Source of the DNA: Proteles cristata cristata
Taxonomy: Eukaryota > Chordata > Mammalia > Carnivora > Hyaenidae
Reading direction: 5' to 3'
NCBI GenBank assembly: GCA_017311185.1
Contig: JAESUZ010004792.1
Span: 1,922,001 to 1,986,000, forward strand
DNA length: 64,000 bases
Positions 1 to 10,449 of the stretch are shown piece by piece. The position numbers and the translations under genes were made by a program. The notes below the pieces were generated by a model that saw only the letters and a list, made by a program, of their open reading frames with translations, was not told where the DNA came from and did no database searches. How positions within the stretch are numbered: the stretch's first letter is position 1; each line of letters starts with the position of its first letter.

Positions 1-317
1 TTTGAGGAGAATTCTTCCATTTCATCATTTTGGCTAGTTTTCTGGTCCTTATGTGTTTTGAAAGTTTGTTATGTTCCCTGCTCCTGTGAGCACTACTTTA
101 TTAAAGCAGGGTCATACACTGTTCAGGGCCTGGACCTTCTAAAGGTGGTTTTTGGAGAGTGTTACTTGCTCTCTGTTGTTATGAGTTTGGCTGCTTTATC
201 TCCCTACTGGTAGTGATGTTTTGGACCCTCCACTAGGGTGCTTTGATTTGTTTATTGTAGCCCTGGAAAGGAAACAAATAGACAAACAAACAAAAAACAA
301 ACAGAAAGCAAAAACAC

Positions 318-321
<4 letters not shown>

Positions 322-349
<28 letters not shown>
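322..349. repeat. (CA)n microsatellite
   Basis: About 14 uninterrupted CA units lie inside the antisense L1 5' UTR. The run creates a cysteine/valine-rich spurious frame on the minus strand. Confidence 0.9.
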
Positions 350-354
<5 letters not shown>

Positions 355-424
355 AAACACCAGCTACAACTAAACAACAGGTTGGAGGTGGTACTGATGG
401 AAGAGGCTTTATCCCATACGGAGC

Positions 425-745
425 AAGAAACAACAGGGGTTGGGAAAAAGAAAAAATAAAAATTGACCAGGCAGAGAAACAATAGGCTTAATCCAGAGAG
501 AGAGAAACAAAAATAAAGAGGGGGGAGGGGAAAAAGAAGATAAAATAAAATTGATCAAAGAAACTATATTGCTTAATCCAGAGAGAGAGTAAGAAAAATA
601 AAGAAGGAGGTGGAGAAAAAGAAGTGAAGATAAAATTGCCCAGACTTAGAAAGTATATGGTTTAATCCAGAAAGAGAAAGGAAAATAAGGAAGGAGATGT
701 AGAACATGTATAAAGAGAATAGATTAAATATATCAGCTTAAAAAT
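425..745. repeat. Purine-rich tandem repeat, unit about 87 bp
   Basis: The phrase gcttaatccagagagagag recurs at 486 and 571, and a diverged form recurs at 660, giving units of about 85-89 bp. Each unit has the order: loop around aaattga/gcccag, then ttaatccag, then a GA/AAG-rich stretch with gggaggggaaaaagaag-type sequence. It lies in the L1 5' UTR, where monomer arrays are common in mammals and can carry promoter activity. That role is inference here. Confidence 0.6.
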
Positions 746-2034
746 AACCCAACAACCAGAGTAACCAGACTAGAGGAGGGAAGAGATGATAAGAAGAAAA
801 GGAAGGAAGAATATATCTATATAATAAGATTTGTCCAACAATTAAACCAGCTAATGCAACAGTGCTGGTCTGGAGGAGAGGATGTCTGGTTCATCAGCAT
901 CAATACCACTCCAGTATATATGCAGTTACCAGGTGCACAGGGGGATGGTTTGGTGTAGGCAGATCCACCTCTACTATGGGCCCACTGTCTGTTCCCTGAA
1001 GTGCCCCACCTATGGCCCACCAGGTTGTCCTTGTGGGTCCCTGGAAGCAGCTCTGTCTCTTTTCCCCCCAGACTCTTGGGGTTCTAAGTCCTTTGGCCTC
1101 AACATGGCTTTGTTTGAGAAAGAAGGATACTTTGGATCCCCCTACTTCTCCACCGTGTCAGCCCCTCCCTCCAATCTCTCCTTTCTAAGGAGCTGTGGCT
1201 TTGACCCAATCATATCCTCTGTGGGAGGGTCTCACTGAGCAACAGCCAGGTGCTGGCAGGTTCCCAGGAATGTTTGTGAGACTGCGCTGCTGCCAGTCCC
1301 CAGAGACTGCAGCTGGGTGCCACTCTGCCCCAGAAAAATTTCACATGATCTTGTAGCAGCAGCCTTTCAGGGTTTATGGAAAATCACAACACACATCTAA
1401 TGCCAGGCTTCCTCCTTAATGTCTTTGTTCCACCAAAGACAAATGTGGTTGTTCCTCAGGGTCTGCTAGGACCTTTGCCTCTGGAGTGGCTGCACTGCCT
1501 CTACCAAATGTCCTCCCTTCAGGGGAGCCACCACTCTCTATGCAGCCTGTGGACCCTTGGACCTCACTCTCAGCTCTTGGGGATTCACCCTACCAAAGCA
1601 CTGCCAGGTATTGAGCTGCAGAGCCTCAGACTCTGCATTTCCCATGTTTATAAAGTCTTGATGGAATTCAAACCCTTTCCTTTCACCTTTCTCCCTTTTG
1701 TTTTTTGCTCAGTCCTTTTGCTCAGTAGCTGTTTCCACTTTTCCACCTTCTCTTCCGCTGTTTAAGGGGGGAGGTGCTTCTCCCAGTCTCCTCCCATCTC
1801 TGCCCTCTTTCCGCAGGCATAAACACCTCCTTGCCCTCTGCAGCTTCTCTCTCCCCTGGTTCACCTCTCCGTGCCACATACCTGCCAAATTCTGTGGTTC
1901 ACGTTGTGCATATTGTTGTGTTAATCCTCCAATCAGTTTTCTAGGTATGTAAGATGGTTTAGTGTTGATCTGGCTGCATTTCAGTGACAAAAGATGCAAA
2001 AAATCCTTCCATATTGTTCCATCATCTTGACTCC

Positions 2035-4574
2035 CTCTCAAATCCTTATCATTTCTTGTGTCACCAGGGCCTCTCAGTTGGCTCCTGAGTGTTTCTGAGT
2101 AGGTCCTCAGTGGCCACGAATGATACACTTATCTGTGTTCTCTGTTTCTACAGGGCTTAGATTCTGACACCCAGAACATACTCATCAGTGTTCAGGGTTG
2201 TTCAAGGAGGTACTGGGTCCAGCACTCAGAATAAACTATGTTTATCCCATTAGGAATTTTCACACCCTATTTTGATGTGGGGTTTCTCATCCAACTTTCT
2301 ATTCTTCTTAACCTTAAAAAAGTTTTATGTTCCATGCCTTATCTAGCAGCTCCTATATAAGAGGACTGTCTCAAAGCAAAGGTTTCCTGGAACTTTCCTT
2401 TTGGTACCACAAAGATTCAGCTTATGCTTGGTTCCTAGGTAGGGAACTCAGAAGACTTTGTGCACATGTAGTCTCTCTACTTACCCCTATCCCTTTCCTC
2501 TCTAATTGCCGGCCTCTATTCTCTTTCCTCCTAACTTCTTTCTTTGTCTTTCACTTCTCTGCCCCTCAACTTCTCTTATCACAATGCCAGTCACTGACAT
2601 AGGGATGTCAAAAGTCCAACGAAGTGACTTTGAATAGGGAGATCTAAGAAAGGTGTAGGAGAGGCTTCCATCCTCTTCAAACTGCCACATATCCCCCACT
2701 CTGCATAGACAAGTGAGACTCTAGGCTTTATTCCCCCATCTCTGGAACATCAGGATGGTCCTGGGAATGTGGTTCTTTTTATGCTCAGTGCATCAGGCAT
2801 GTCTGATAGACTCTGATGGACAAGAGGAAGAAAGACGACCTCTGATGCTAGAGCAGTGATGACAGTGATGACATTGAACCCTTCTGTCTGTTCCAACAAT
2901 AGGGGTGAGGACAGGAAAGAGAAGCTTAGGAAGTCTGGTGTCTTGCTGCGTTGCTTTATTTTCTCCAGGCTATTTATACATAGTGTATGGTTCTGTTAGA
3001 AATTTGTTTGAATTTTGGGGAAACTTGTATTTTAGGGAAAACAGGAGGCAAGAGCCAGTGACATCTTTTAGTTTGGATCCTTGGTATTTATGGTAATCCC
3101 CCTTGACTTACTCTGCCTCACTCTGACAATCTCATCAAACAAAACTCATAATTTGAGTACCATCTAACTAAAATGGTCTAACATTATGCTAGGATCTTCT
3201 TGGTTTACTAAATTCCCAAAACCATTTTACTTCTCACAGCTCCCTAATTATGTACCCTCTAAGTTATGCTGGACACCTAGAAGAGATAGCAGCTGTGTTC
3301 CAGCTGCAGACATACCAGACATATTATGATATCAAAGCAATGTAGCTCAGAACAGAGGCTGAGTGAAACTTGCAGGCCTTGAAAATTAAAGCAACTACAT
3401 AGAGGGGTAAACACCTTGAGGAGGAGTGGACAGGAAAGACTTTCCAGGAGGTAGTGTCAGGAGAAGGTCCTGAAAGATAGGCAGGTGGCAGAGGAGGAGC
3501 TTCCAAAGCAGGGGACAGTGGGTGCTGGGAGCCCATGTCATTAAAATCATATGACCATAGAACAGAAGGGACTTGGGATCCCCTGGGTCCACTTGATAAT
3601 CTGTATGATGATGGAACCAAGGCTGGAACTAGGGAAGGGCCTTTCTTAAAGACACATGATGGAGAGGCCAGGTCTCCTGAAGTTATTTAAAATTGCTCAG
3701 AGGTGCTGTCTGGAGGCAGAGTCTGCCATTGGTTGATGTTTTTCTATGCCTTGGCGGCCTATCCATCAGCCTCACAGGTGCCCTCTCTACGTCAAGCTTT
3801 GTGTAGGATGCATTTTCCTATGTATCTTTTCCTTAAGCCCCAACTAGCCTAGGTAACTTCTTATACCAAAGACTGGCCATGCCCATGTCAGTGCTCAAGG
3901 ATTCTAAATCTGCACCCTCCAACTCACATTTCACAGATGCAGAAATAGACCATGGTGGTGCAGGTAGCAGGACTTTACCATTAATCTAAGTCACTTTTCT
4001 GAGTCTCCCAGGACACTTTCAGCTGTCTCATAAGGAGACAGGCAGGATATACCCCCAACTCCAGAGGGGGCACAGACATTGGTGAAAGGAACAGAGAAAC
4101 TCCATCCCACTTTCAGATAATCATGTGCACTCTCCTCTCACTTCTCATCCCTCTCCCCTGTGAATCAGCTCAAGGGGAAGTGTTCTCTTAGCACTGCCAA
4201 CTCACACCTAAAAGAGTTCTGGACTTTCTGCTAATGCTGCAGCCTGCAGGAATGTCTGTACTTTATACTGCAGGCAGGGATAGTGAGGAAGTAGGGGATA
4301 CCTGGGGGACTTTGAGACAGGAACAGAGGATTCAGGCCTGGGTACATGTGTGAAATGGGAGAAGGGCCCAATTTTGATCTTCCCCATTTTATGAAAAAGG
4401 CTTGAACCACTTGAGAATCTGGTGGACAGGAAATAACCAAACTCACTTTCAAGGCAGTACTGATATTTTCTGTCCATATCAACCACTGGGCTAGCTGTTT
4501 TTGCCTTTGAGAGTTTCAACCTGGGGAAAGGCCTCCTGTCTTGAACAGAATTTAAAGGGCAACATGTTTGGGCC
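2035..4574. other. Unassigned intergenic sequence
   Basis: I see no long open frame with protein-like composition, no clear splice-bounded exon and no recognised young repeat. A stretch near 3900-4020 vaguely resembles an old MIR-type sequence, but not clearly enough to call. Confidence 0.5.
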
Positions 4575-5205
4575 TAAAGGCTACAGTGCTAAGGGAAATA
4601 AGTCAAATAGAAAAGACACAGACCATATGATTTCACTTATATGTGGAATCTAAACAACAAAATGAATGAACAAACATAATTAGAGACAAATTTGAGGCAC
4701 CTGGGTAGCTCTATCAGTTAAGTGTCCAACTTGATTTTGGCTGAGGTCATGATCTCACGGTTCATGAGATCAAGCCCCCCATGTTGGGCTCTGCGTGGAC
4801 AGCATCAAGCCTAGTTGGAATTCTATCTCTCCCTCTCTCTCTGCCTCTCTTCTTCTCTCTTTCTAAATAAAATAAACTTTAAAAAATCAGATACAACTCA
4901 TAAATGCAGAGAATAAACTGGTGGTTACTGGAAGGGAGGGGATAAGGGTATGGGTGAAGTAGGTAAAAAGGATTAAGAGAAGCAAACTTCCACTTATAAA
5001 ATAAATAAGTCATAGAGATAAAAAGTAGCCTATAGGGAATATAGACAATAATATTGTAATCACATTGTATGGGAACAGATGGAAGCTACACTTAACCTGG
5101 TGAGCATTGAGTAACATACAGAATTGTCAAAGCAATATGTTTGCACCTGAAACTAATATAACATTGTATGTCAACTATACTTCAACAATAAAAATGTAAA
5201 ATATT
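4575..5205 (+). mobile_element. LINE-1 3' end (C-terminal ORF2 remnant and 3' UTR)
   Basis: The sequence starts with a decayed piece of the ORF2 C-terminus, continues into a 3' UTR, and closes with the carnivoran L1 ending (acctgaaactaatataacattgtatgtc and acttcaacaataaaaatg). A SINE at 4694-4888 interrupts it. The reading frame is not open. It is an old, 5'-truncated sense copy. Confidence 0.65.
4694..4888 (+). mobile_element. Carnivoran tRNA-derived SINE (felid type)
   Basis: The head is ggcacctgggtagctctatc, followed by the tRNA-like region (tcatgatctcacggttcatgag), a CT-rich body and an A-rich tail ending in aataaactttaaaaaa. It is a relatively diverged copy inserted within an L1 3' end. 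I saw no clean target duplication. Confidence 0.85.
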
Positions 5206-5220
5206 TAAAGAAATTAAAAA

Positions 5221-5710
5221 TAAAACAACATTCATCCTGCCATTTGTGACAACATGAGAGTGGAGGGCATTATGCTAAGTGAGATAAGGTGAAAAGAGAA
5301 AGACAAATACTGTATGACATCACTGATATGTGGAGTCTGAAAAAAAAGAAAAGAAAAGCTGATCTTACAGAAATAGAGTGCAATGCCAGGTGCCAGGTAC
5401 TAAGAGATGGGAGAAGTGGGGAGATGAGGTCAAAAGGTACAAACCTTCAATAACAAGGTGAGTAATTTCTGAGGAAGTAATGTCAGAATGATGACTATAG
5501 TTAATAATAGTATATTGCATACTTGAAATTGGCAAAGAGAGAAAAATTTGAGTGTTCTCATCACATAAACAAAGAATTGACCATGTGAGGTGATGGGCAT
5601 GTTAGTTTACTTGATTGAGGTAATAAGTTCACATGTCTATATATGTCAGCTCATCATGTTGTGCACTTTAAATGTATGTAATTTTATGTCAGAAAATGAA
5701 GGAGAGATTC
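5221..5710 (+). mobile_element. Second LINE-1 3' end, older subfamily
   Basis: A decayed ORF2 C-terminal segment (near 5235-5345, L1 'MLSEI..KEKDKY' region) is followed by a 3' UTR with gggcatgttagtttac and a tail region gtgcactttaaatgtatgtaatttt. It lies directly behind another L1 3' end in the same orientation. The two endings differ in sequence, so they are separate insertions rather than one element. Confidence 0.55.
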
Positions 5711-5779
5711 AGAAATAACAATTCCTAGAACTGCAAAACTGGGTGAAGTGTTCATAATTCATCTGAAAGATGACTAAGG

Positions 5780-6060
5780 ATAAGAGAGAATAAGAGTGTG
5801 TGTGAGTGCATGTGTATTTGAGATTGTGTGTATATATGTGTGAATTCATACTGTGTATGTGTAAAATCATGTGTATATGAGCACATGTGAATGCATGTTA
5901 GTATGTGTGAGCACATGTGTATGCGAGACAGTGTGTGCATATGTGTGAATTCATACATATGTATGTGTGCATGTGAAATCATGTGTATATGAACCTGTGT
6001 GAGTGTGTGTATGTTAGTATGTGTGTGTGCAGGTGAGAGTGTGTGTGTGTGTTGCAGGAG
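5780..6060. repeat. TG-rich degenerate tandem array, about 105-115 bp higher-order unit
   Basis: Besides short TG/TATG units, a longer unit repeats: gtgtgaattcata occurs near 5838 and again near 5944, followed each time by an aaatcatgtgtatatgaac-like stretch and then gttagtatgtgtg. The antisense strand reads as a long His/Thr/Ser-rich frame (5752-6087), which is an artefact of the repeat. Confidence 0.75.
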
Positions 6061-6309
6061 AGGGGCAGAAGGAGGCCAGCCACTCATGTCAGAAACTTGT
6101 GTATGTTAAGGTCTACTCTACGCACTAGTGAGCCTGAGTATGGCAGCATCTTTGCCATAATCAGATATTGGCCTCACCGTCTACCTTGCACATGGGTTCT
6201 GCATGTTATTTTTGAAGACTCTGAAGGTCAAAGAGGAGATGGTAGGGCTTAGAAGTAAGAAGAGACAGGTGTCTAGTTCAGGTCAATTGTTCAATAAATG
6301 GATTGTAAA

Positions 6310-6565
6310 AGTTTGTAAGGGTGTGTGTCTGTCTGTCTGTCTACGTGAAAGTGTTTATGAGAGTTTGTGGGAGGGTCAGTGGGATGATGTGTGGGAGGAT
6401 GTGTGAGAGGGTATATATATATGAGGGTCTGGGAGGGTGTGTGGGAGGGTATGCATGAGGGTTTGTGGGTAGGCTGCTGAAAGTTTTATGGTAGAATGTG
6501 TGGTAGGTTCTAAGAGAATATGTGGGAGGGTCAGTGAGGGTGTGTGGGAGGGTCTGTGGGAAGGT
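6310..6565. repeat. GTGTGGGAGGGT-type minisatellite
   Basis: Degenerate 10-14 bp units of the form gtgtgtgggagggt and gtctgtgggaggg recur over about 250 bp with a strong G/C strand asymmetry. A short TATA run lies at about 6412-6422. It opens spurious proline/threonine-rich frames on the minus strand. Confidence 0.75.
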
Positions 6566-6761
6566 GGAAGAATACAGGGCAGACTCAAGCCAGCCTCTGG
6601 GCTCTGGAGAACCACAGGTCAAGAGGAGTAAACGGTTACAGTCATGCCCTTCAGGACAAAGTTACAGTTTTAATGTGGGGGGGAGGCCAGTACACCATGG
6701 GGGAGGTGATACTGACTTGGGTACTGGGCTGGAAAATAGGTCTTGCCAATAACTGGTATTC

Positions 6762-6895
6762 AGTTTTTTAAAGCCATTATATTAGTTAGCTTGTAATGCA
6801 ATCACACCACTGCTTAATTTGCAATTCCTTAATGACAAATGATGTTAAGCACCTTTTTGTATACTTTGTGCTATGTGTACATTTTCTTTGATGAC
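6762..6895 (-). mobile_element. Old LINE-1 ORF2-region fragment
   Basis: The segment closely parallels the stretch at about 12990-13130 (attgcttaatttgcaatt, then aatgacaaatgatgtt, then a tttt-rich run and ttttctttgatga). That stretch belongs to a larger antisense L1, so this is another piece of the same old family. Confidence 0.55.
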
Positions 6896-6899
6896 AAAC

Positions 6900-7339
6900 A
6901 TGTCAGGCAGGTACAGAAGTTGAAAGCCCAGTAAAGTCCATGCTGTTTTGGGCGAGAAGTAAGACCTTCAGTAGAGATGAGGGTGTTGAGTGGTTGCAGA
7001 TGAATCTAAAACTATTTGTTGTATCCAGATTGTGAAGAGGTTTAAAGCCCTGTTTAGGATTTTCAATTTTAGTTCTTGGGAAATGAGCAGTCCTCAGAGG
7101 TGGCCAAACTGTGGAACATCAGCAATTGTAATGTAGCCCTTCTTCTAGGTGACTGAAGGCTCAACCACAAAGGGAAGTGATCACAGCTGATGGTCTGAGA
7201 GCAAGGGGGTGTCATAGGTACAAGCGTCCCTATTTTGGTTGGTATCATTTCAGGGAGCAGAATGAAATTCCAGGAGCAGTGAGCAGTTGGGCCATGGGCC
7301 AGAACCCTCTGCCCTGGGCAACTCCTAGATGGGTATTAA
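6900..7339. other. Unassigned intergenic sequence
   Basis: I recognise no gene or repeat here. The frame at 7177-7407 crosses into the L1 tail, and its only familiar residues come from that L1. Confidence 0.5.
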
Positions 7340-7351
7340 GAAAGGCCTCTG

Positions 7352-7661
7352 CGGGGAAGGACAAATATCTTATGTTTGCATGTATAGGAGGATTAGGAGG
7401 AACTTGACGGAGGAACAAGGGGGAGAAGGGGGCAAATGGTGGGGGAAAGGGAGAGAGGCAAACCATGAGAGACTCTTGAATGCTGACAAAAACTGAGGAC
7501 TGATGGATGTGGGGGGGAGGGGGGATGGGCATGGAGGAGGACACTTGTGGGGATGAGCACTGGGTGTTATGTGGAAACTAATTTGACAATAAACTATTTG
7601 TAAAAAAAATAAAAAATAAAAAAATAAAGAGTAATATTACAAATAAATAAAAAAAAAAACC
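7352..7661 (+). mobile_element. 5'-truncated LINE-1 3' end with 12-bp target duplication
   Basis: The fragment begins with the last codons of ORF2 (read as KDKY.MFACIGGLGGT), runs through a very G-rich 3' UTR (7405-7540), and ends with the feliform L1 terminus (gacaataaactatttgta) and an A-rich tail. A direct repeat gaaaggcctctg flanks it at 7340-7351 and 7662-7673. The tail is bipartite: an A-rich stretch, then gagtaatattac, then a second A run to 7660. Confidence 0.8.
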
Positions 7662-7673
7662 GAAAGGCCTCTG

Positions 7674-8165
7674 TGGCCTCATCTTTGGGGAGAAGGCCCA
7701 CCAGCATGACAGCCAGGAAGGTGAGAGTTTTACCTGCAGTGCCCACGTTCAGGATAAATTCCCTCCAGTGACTGTATTTTATTTCAGAGCCATTAAGATA
7801 ATATTGCTATTCTTTCCATGTCAGTGATATTGCTGCCTTATTTGCATTGTTCTGTGAGTGTCTTTGCTCAAGTTGAGAAATGTCTGGGTCTGTAAATGGT
7901 GTTTTGTAAGGAACAGGCACAAAGCCATCTGCCAAGGTCAGGCTATCGATATCCTGTTCCCTCTTCCCCCTTTATGGAGGACTTTCCTCCAAGCAGAGCA
8001 CATTCTTGGGAGGCAGATGTGCCCTCCCTCATCCCAGACACACCTGGACTGACATCCACATTCACCTCTATGTGAGGAAGGGGCTTTTATGTGTGACATA
8101 CCATCAGACAAAATAAAGACTTCAGCCCAGTACTGAGTACTGGGATCTCAAAGGGACCTGCAAAA
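7674..8165. other. Unassigned intergenic sequence
   Basis: I see no recognisable gene, exon or repeat in this interval. Confidence 0.5.
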
Positions 8166-8167
8166 GG

Positions 8168-8395
8168 CAGTATGACACAAAGACATCCCAATTTTGGAGT
8201 CAGGTACAGAGAGAACTGGGTTCAAATCCTGACTCTGTCACTTTCTGTATGACACTGTACACAACAATATAATGTCTCTGATCCTCAATTTCCTCATTTG
8301 AATATAAAGTCAACAATCCCAACAGCATTGTGGGGGGCCTAAAGTGACATATGGAGGTGACAGTAGTTTACAAATTACAAAGTGCAGTGCAAATG
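8168..8395 (+). mobile_element. MIR element
   Basis: The order of motifs follows the MIR consensus: a 'ttggagtcagg...ctgggttcaaatcctgactctg' core with the tRNA-like B box, 'tcactt..tgtatgac', 'cctcaatttcctcatttg', then a degenerate tail. It is an ancient tRNA-derived SINE shared by mammals. Confidence 0.75.
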
Positions 8396-8639
8396 TCAAT
8401 CAAGAATCAATATAGTTTAGCATCCACCCACAGCTACTGATTATACCTGTGCTCTTTGGTGAGTTGTTCTGTATTTCCATCACCACATGTACAATGCTGC
8501 CTACATTCCACCCCAGGGAAAGGCTTGATCTCTCTTGCCCCCAACCCCAAGGACTGCAGTTAGCAAATAGTCTTCCCTCAGTCTTCCTCTGACCTGCAGA
8601 GAGCTCCTTTACCTTAGACACAGCTTTGCTTAGGGTTCT

Positions 8640-8882
8640 CATGGAAAGCCTAAATCATGCAGAATATGAAGCCTGCCCATCTCAGCCATATTAGGAAAGC
8701 TCTAGAGGGCAATGCTCACCCCTGTACTCCCTAATGTGTTGGCAAAGCTTTGTCAGGGCATCATTTGCAGCCAGAATTCTTCCTTTACACAGTCCATCTC
8801 TCCCACTGTCACAGGTACTGGTCCCTAATAAACATCTTGCACTCTAAACTAGGTCTCAGTGTCTGCTTCCAGATTATAAGCA
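8640..8882 (+). mobile_element. Possible class III (ERVL-like) LTR remnant
   Basis: The 3' portion (ctggtccctaataaacatcttgcactctaaactaggtctcagtgtctgcttcc, 8819-8871) has the character of an LTR16-like R/U5 end: a polyadenylation signal, a short spacer and a 'tctcagtgtctgcttcc' close. The 5' limit is uncertain. It is a solo remnant if real. Confidence 0.35.
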
Positions 8883-8975
8883 AATAAACATAAGATACCA
8901 ATGCAGAAGTGTATTGTGATAGTGAGGTGAGTTAATAAATCCCGATAATTTTGTGCAGGGTCTGGTACATAGTTC

Positions 8976-9010
<35 letters not shown>

Positions 9011-9012
9011 AT
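8976..9012. repeat. (ATT)n microsatellite
   Basis: About ten ATT units, slightly interrupted near 9004. Confidence 0.85.
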
Positions 9013-9179
9013 ATTGCTACTGATTTTATCATCTGAGTCTTGAGTAGAGTGGTTCTCACTATTATCTATCTCCAGTCCCTGCAGCAATTACAGGTGTGGC
9101 ATTCCATGTCTGTTCTTCCCAGTGTATCACTAGAACCATCAGATGTTGCTGTTGGAACTGGCAGGACTGTAGATGCTTC

Positions 9180-9640
9180 CTCACTGTGTGCAGCTACTAT
9201 GCACTGAGCCTTTCCAGGCCTTTGAGACCGTCTCTAACCCTCACAATTACCCCACAAGTCAAGGTAAGTGATGTTAGCCCCTCTTTAAAAATGAGGAGCC
9301 TGAGGGGCACCTGGGTGGCTTAGTCGGTTAAGCGTCCGACTTTCACTTGGGTCATGATCTCGCGGTTCGTGGGTTCGAGCCCCGCATCGGGCTCTGTGCT
9401 GACTGCCAGCTCAGAGCCTGGAGCCTGTTTCAGTCTGTGACTCCTCTCTCTCTGACCCTCCCCTGCTCACGCTGCTCTCTCTCTCTCTCTCCTAGAAATT
9501 AAAAAAAAAAAAAAAATGAGGAGCCTGAAACACAGGGAGGTTAATGACTTGGCCATTTCTGAATTCTTGTAGGTGACAGAGCTGGGACTCCAAAGTCTCC
9601 ACCACATGCTATGCAACCTTATCATGTGTAGACATGATTG
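9180..9640 (-). mobile_element. MIR split by a SINE
   Basis: Left part (9190-9303) and right part (9513-9640) together follow the reverse MIR consensus: cctttgagac...aaccctcacaattaccc, aaaatgaggagcctga, then gggaggttaatgacttggcc and gacagagctgggactcc. The interruption at 9304-9512 is a felid SINE flanked by a duplicated 16 bp of MIR sequence. Confidence 0.7.
9304..9512 (+). mobile_element. Felid tRNA-derived SINE inserted in a MIR
   Basis: The head ggggcacctgggtggctta is followed by a tRNA-like part with a clear B box (gggttcgagcccc), a CT-rich body and a pure A tail of about 17 bases. The target duplication aaaatgaggagcctga is exact at 9288-9303 and 9513-9528. It carries the gactttcacttgggtcatg variant that groups it with the young copies in this window. 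Confidence 0.95.
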
Positions 9641-9649
9641 TTGAATCCC

Positions 9650-10449
9650 AGGGGATGGAGTAGGTTAGCCAGTGACTAGAAGCCAGACTTTCTGACTCCC
9701 ACTGGTTCAGCTTTACACTGTTCAATGCTGCTTTTTCATGCTGTGTTATCTAAATGGCTAAATGAAAGAACATGCACAGTCAATAACCAATTTCTCTTTT
9801 CACTGAAGTCCCTACCTTGCTCTTCTGTGGTTTTCTTGGTGTGTGTTTATAATGCATCATCATCACCTCTCAAATGCCCTTGGTTGTTTGGAGGGAAGCT
9901 AATCAATATGTTGCTCAGCCCAGAGGTGTTGATGACAGAGTTGAGAGGTGAAGGCAGGAGGAGGCCAAGGCTGTGTCCGTCTGCAGAGGTGGCTGCCCCA
10001 CCCCCCACCCCCGCCCCCTCCTCCCCTCAAGGCCGAGAGGCCTCTCCAAAGTCTCAAACCTTCGGGCTGTAGGGGAAGTCATCAGAAATATCAGGAAAGT
10101 GAGATGCTGGTGATTTCACACTTGGGTTCCTGGTATCTCAGAGTAAGAATCTCAGTCACAGCAAGATTGGTAGCCTTGCCCTTCTCTGGGTTCTGTTTTG
10201 AAGGGGAATACTGAGCACACTGGGGACTTGCTTTGGAAAATTTTTTTGTTTTGGTCCAGGTAAGATTAATCATTAATCTAACTTTGGCTTCCATCAATTT
10301 GCCTTATCTGGATTTTTAATATAAAAAGAATAATACAATGTGGTTTCTATGTCTGCTTCTTTCATTTAGTGCTATACTTTTGAGGTTGAACTGTGTCGTG
10401 GCAGGTATTGGTAATTTGATATTTTATTGCCAAATAGCATTCTTAGGGG
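9650..10449. other. Unassigned intergenic sequence
   Basis: A short C-rich tract (about 9996-10025) lies here, but no gene is supported. The frames at 9725-10072 and 9948-10214 are composition artefacts around it. Confidence 0.5.

Larger units (their letters stand above)
1..2034 (-). mobile_element. LINE-1 5' UTR, antisense, cut by the window edge
   Basis: Read on the minus strand, the element begins at about 2034 with GGGAGTCAAGATG, the usual start of mammalian L1 5' UTRs, and runs leftward out of the window. The body is moderately GC-rich and contains a purine/pyrimidine-skewed tandem array (425-745) and a CA run. Open frames of up to about 139 codons occur on both strands (for example 882-1238 and 1709-2128), but none resembles L1 ORF1 or ORF2 and I treat them as chance. 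ORF1 would lie to the left of position 1. The subfamily is not determined. The 5' end call rests on the terminal motif and general character, so confidence is moderate. Confidence 0.55.

Noticed and set aside
233..482. Two overlapping minus-strand frames (66 and 76 codons) rich in Cys and Val
   Set aside because: The Cys/Val run is the translation of a CA repeat inside an L1 5' UTR.
425..745. CRISPR-like array of regularly spaced repeats
   Set aside because: Only three diverged units of a mammalian L1 5' UTR repeat, with no conserved repeat/unique spacer pattern.
882..2128. Frames of 84-139 codons on both strands
   Set aside because: They overlap each other on opposite strands within the L1 5' UTR and contain no known domain; the region is merely GC-richer and so has fewer stops.
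5752..6622. Long His/Thr/Pro-rich minus-strand frames (111, 93 and 79 codons)
   Set aside because: They follow TG and GGGAGGGT tandem arrays and have repeat-driven composition.
9304..9400. tRNA gene, because of A- and B-box-like sequence
   Set aside because: These boxes are the tRNA-derived head of a SINE; the same head recurs about twenty times with A-rich tails and target duplications.
9725..10214. 115- and 88-codon plus-strand frames with a proline run
   Set aside because: No recognised domain, no exon boundaries, overlapping frames through a C-rich tract.
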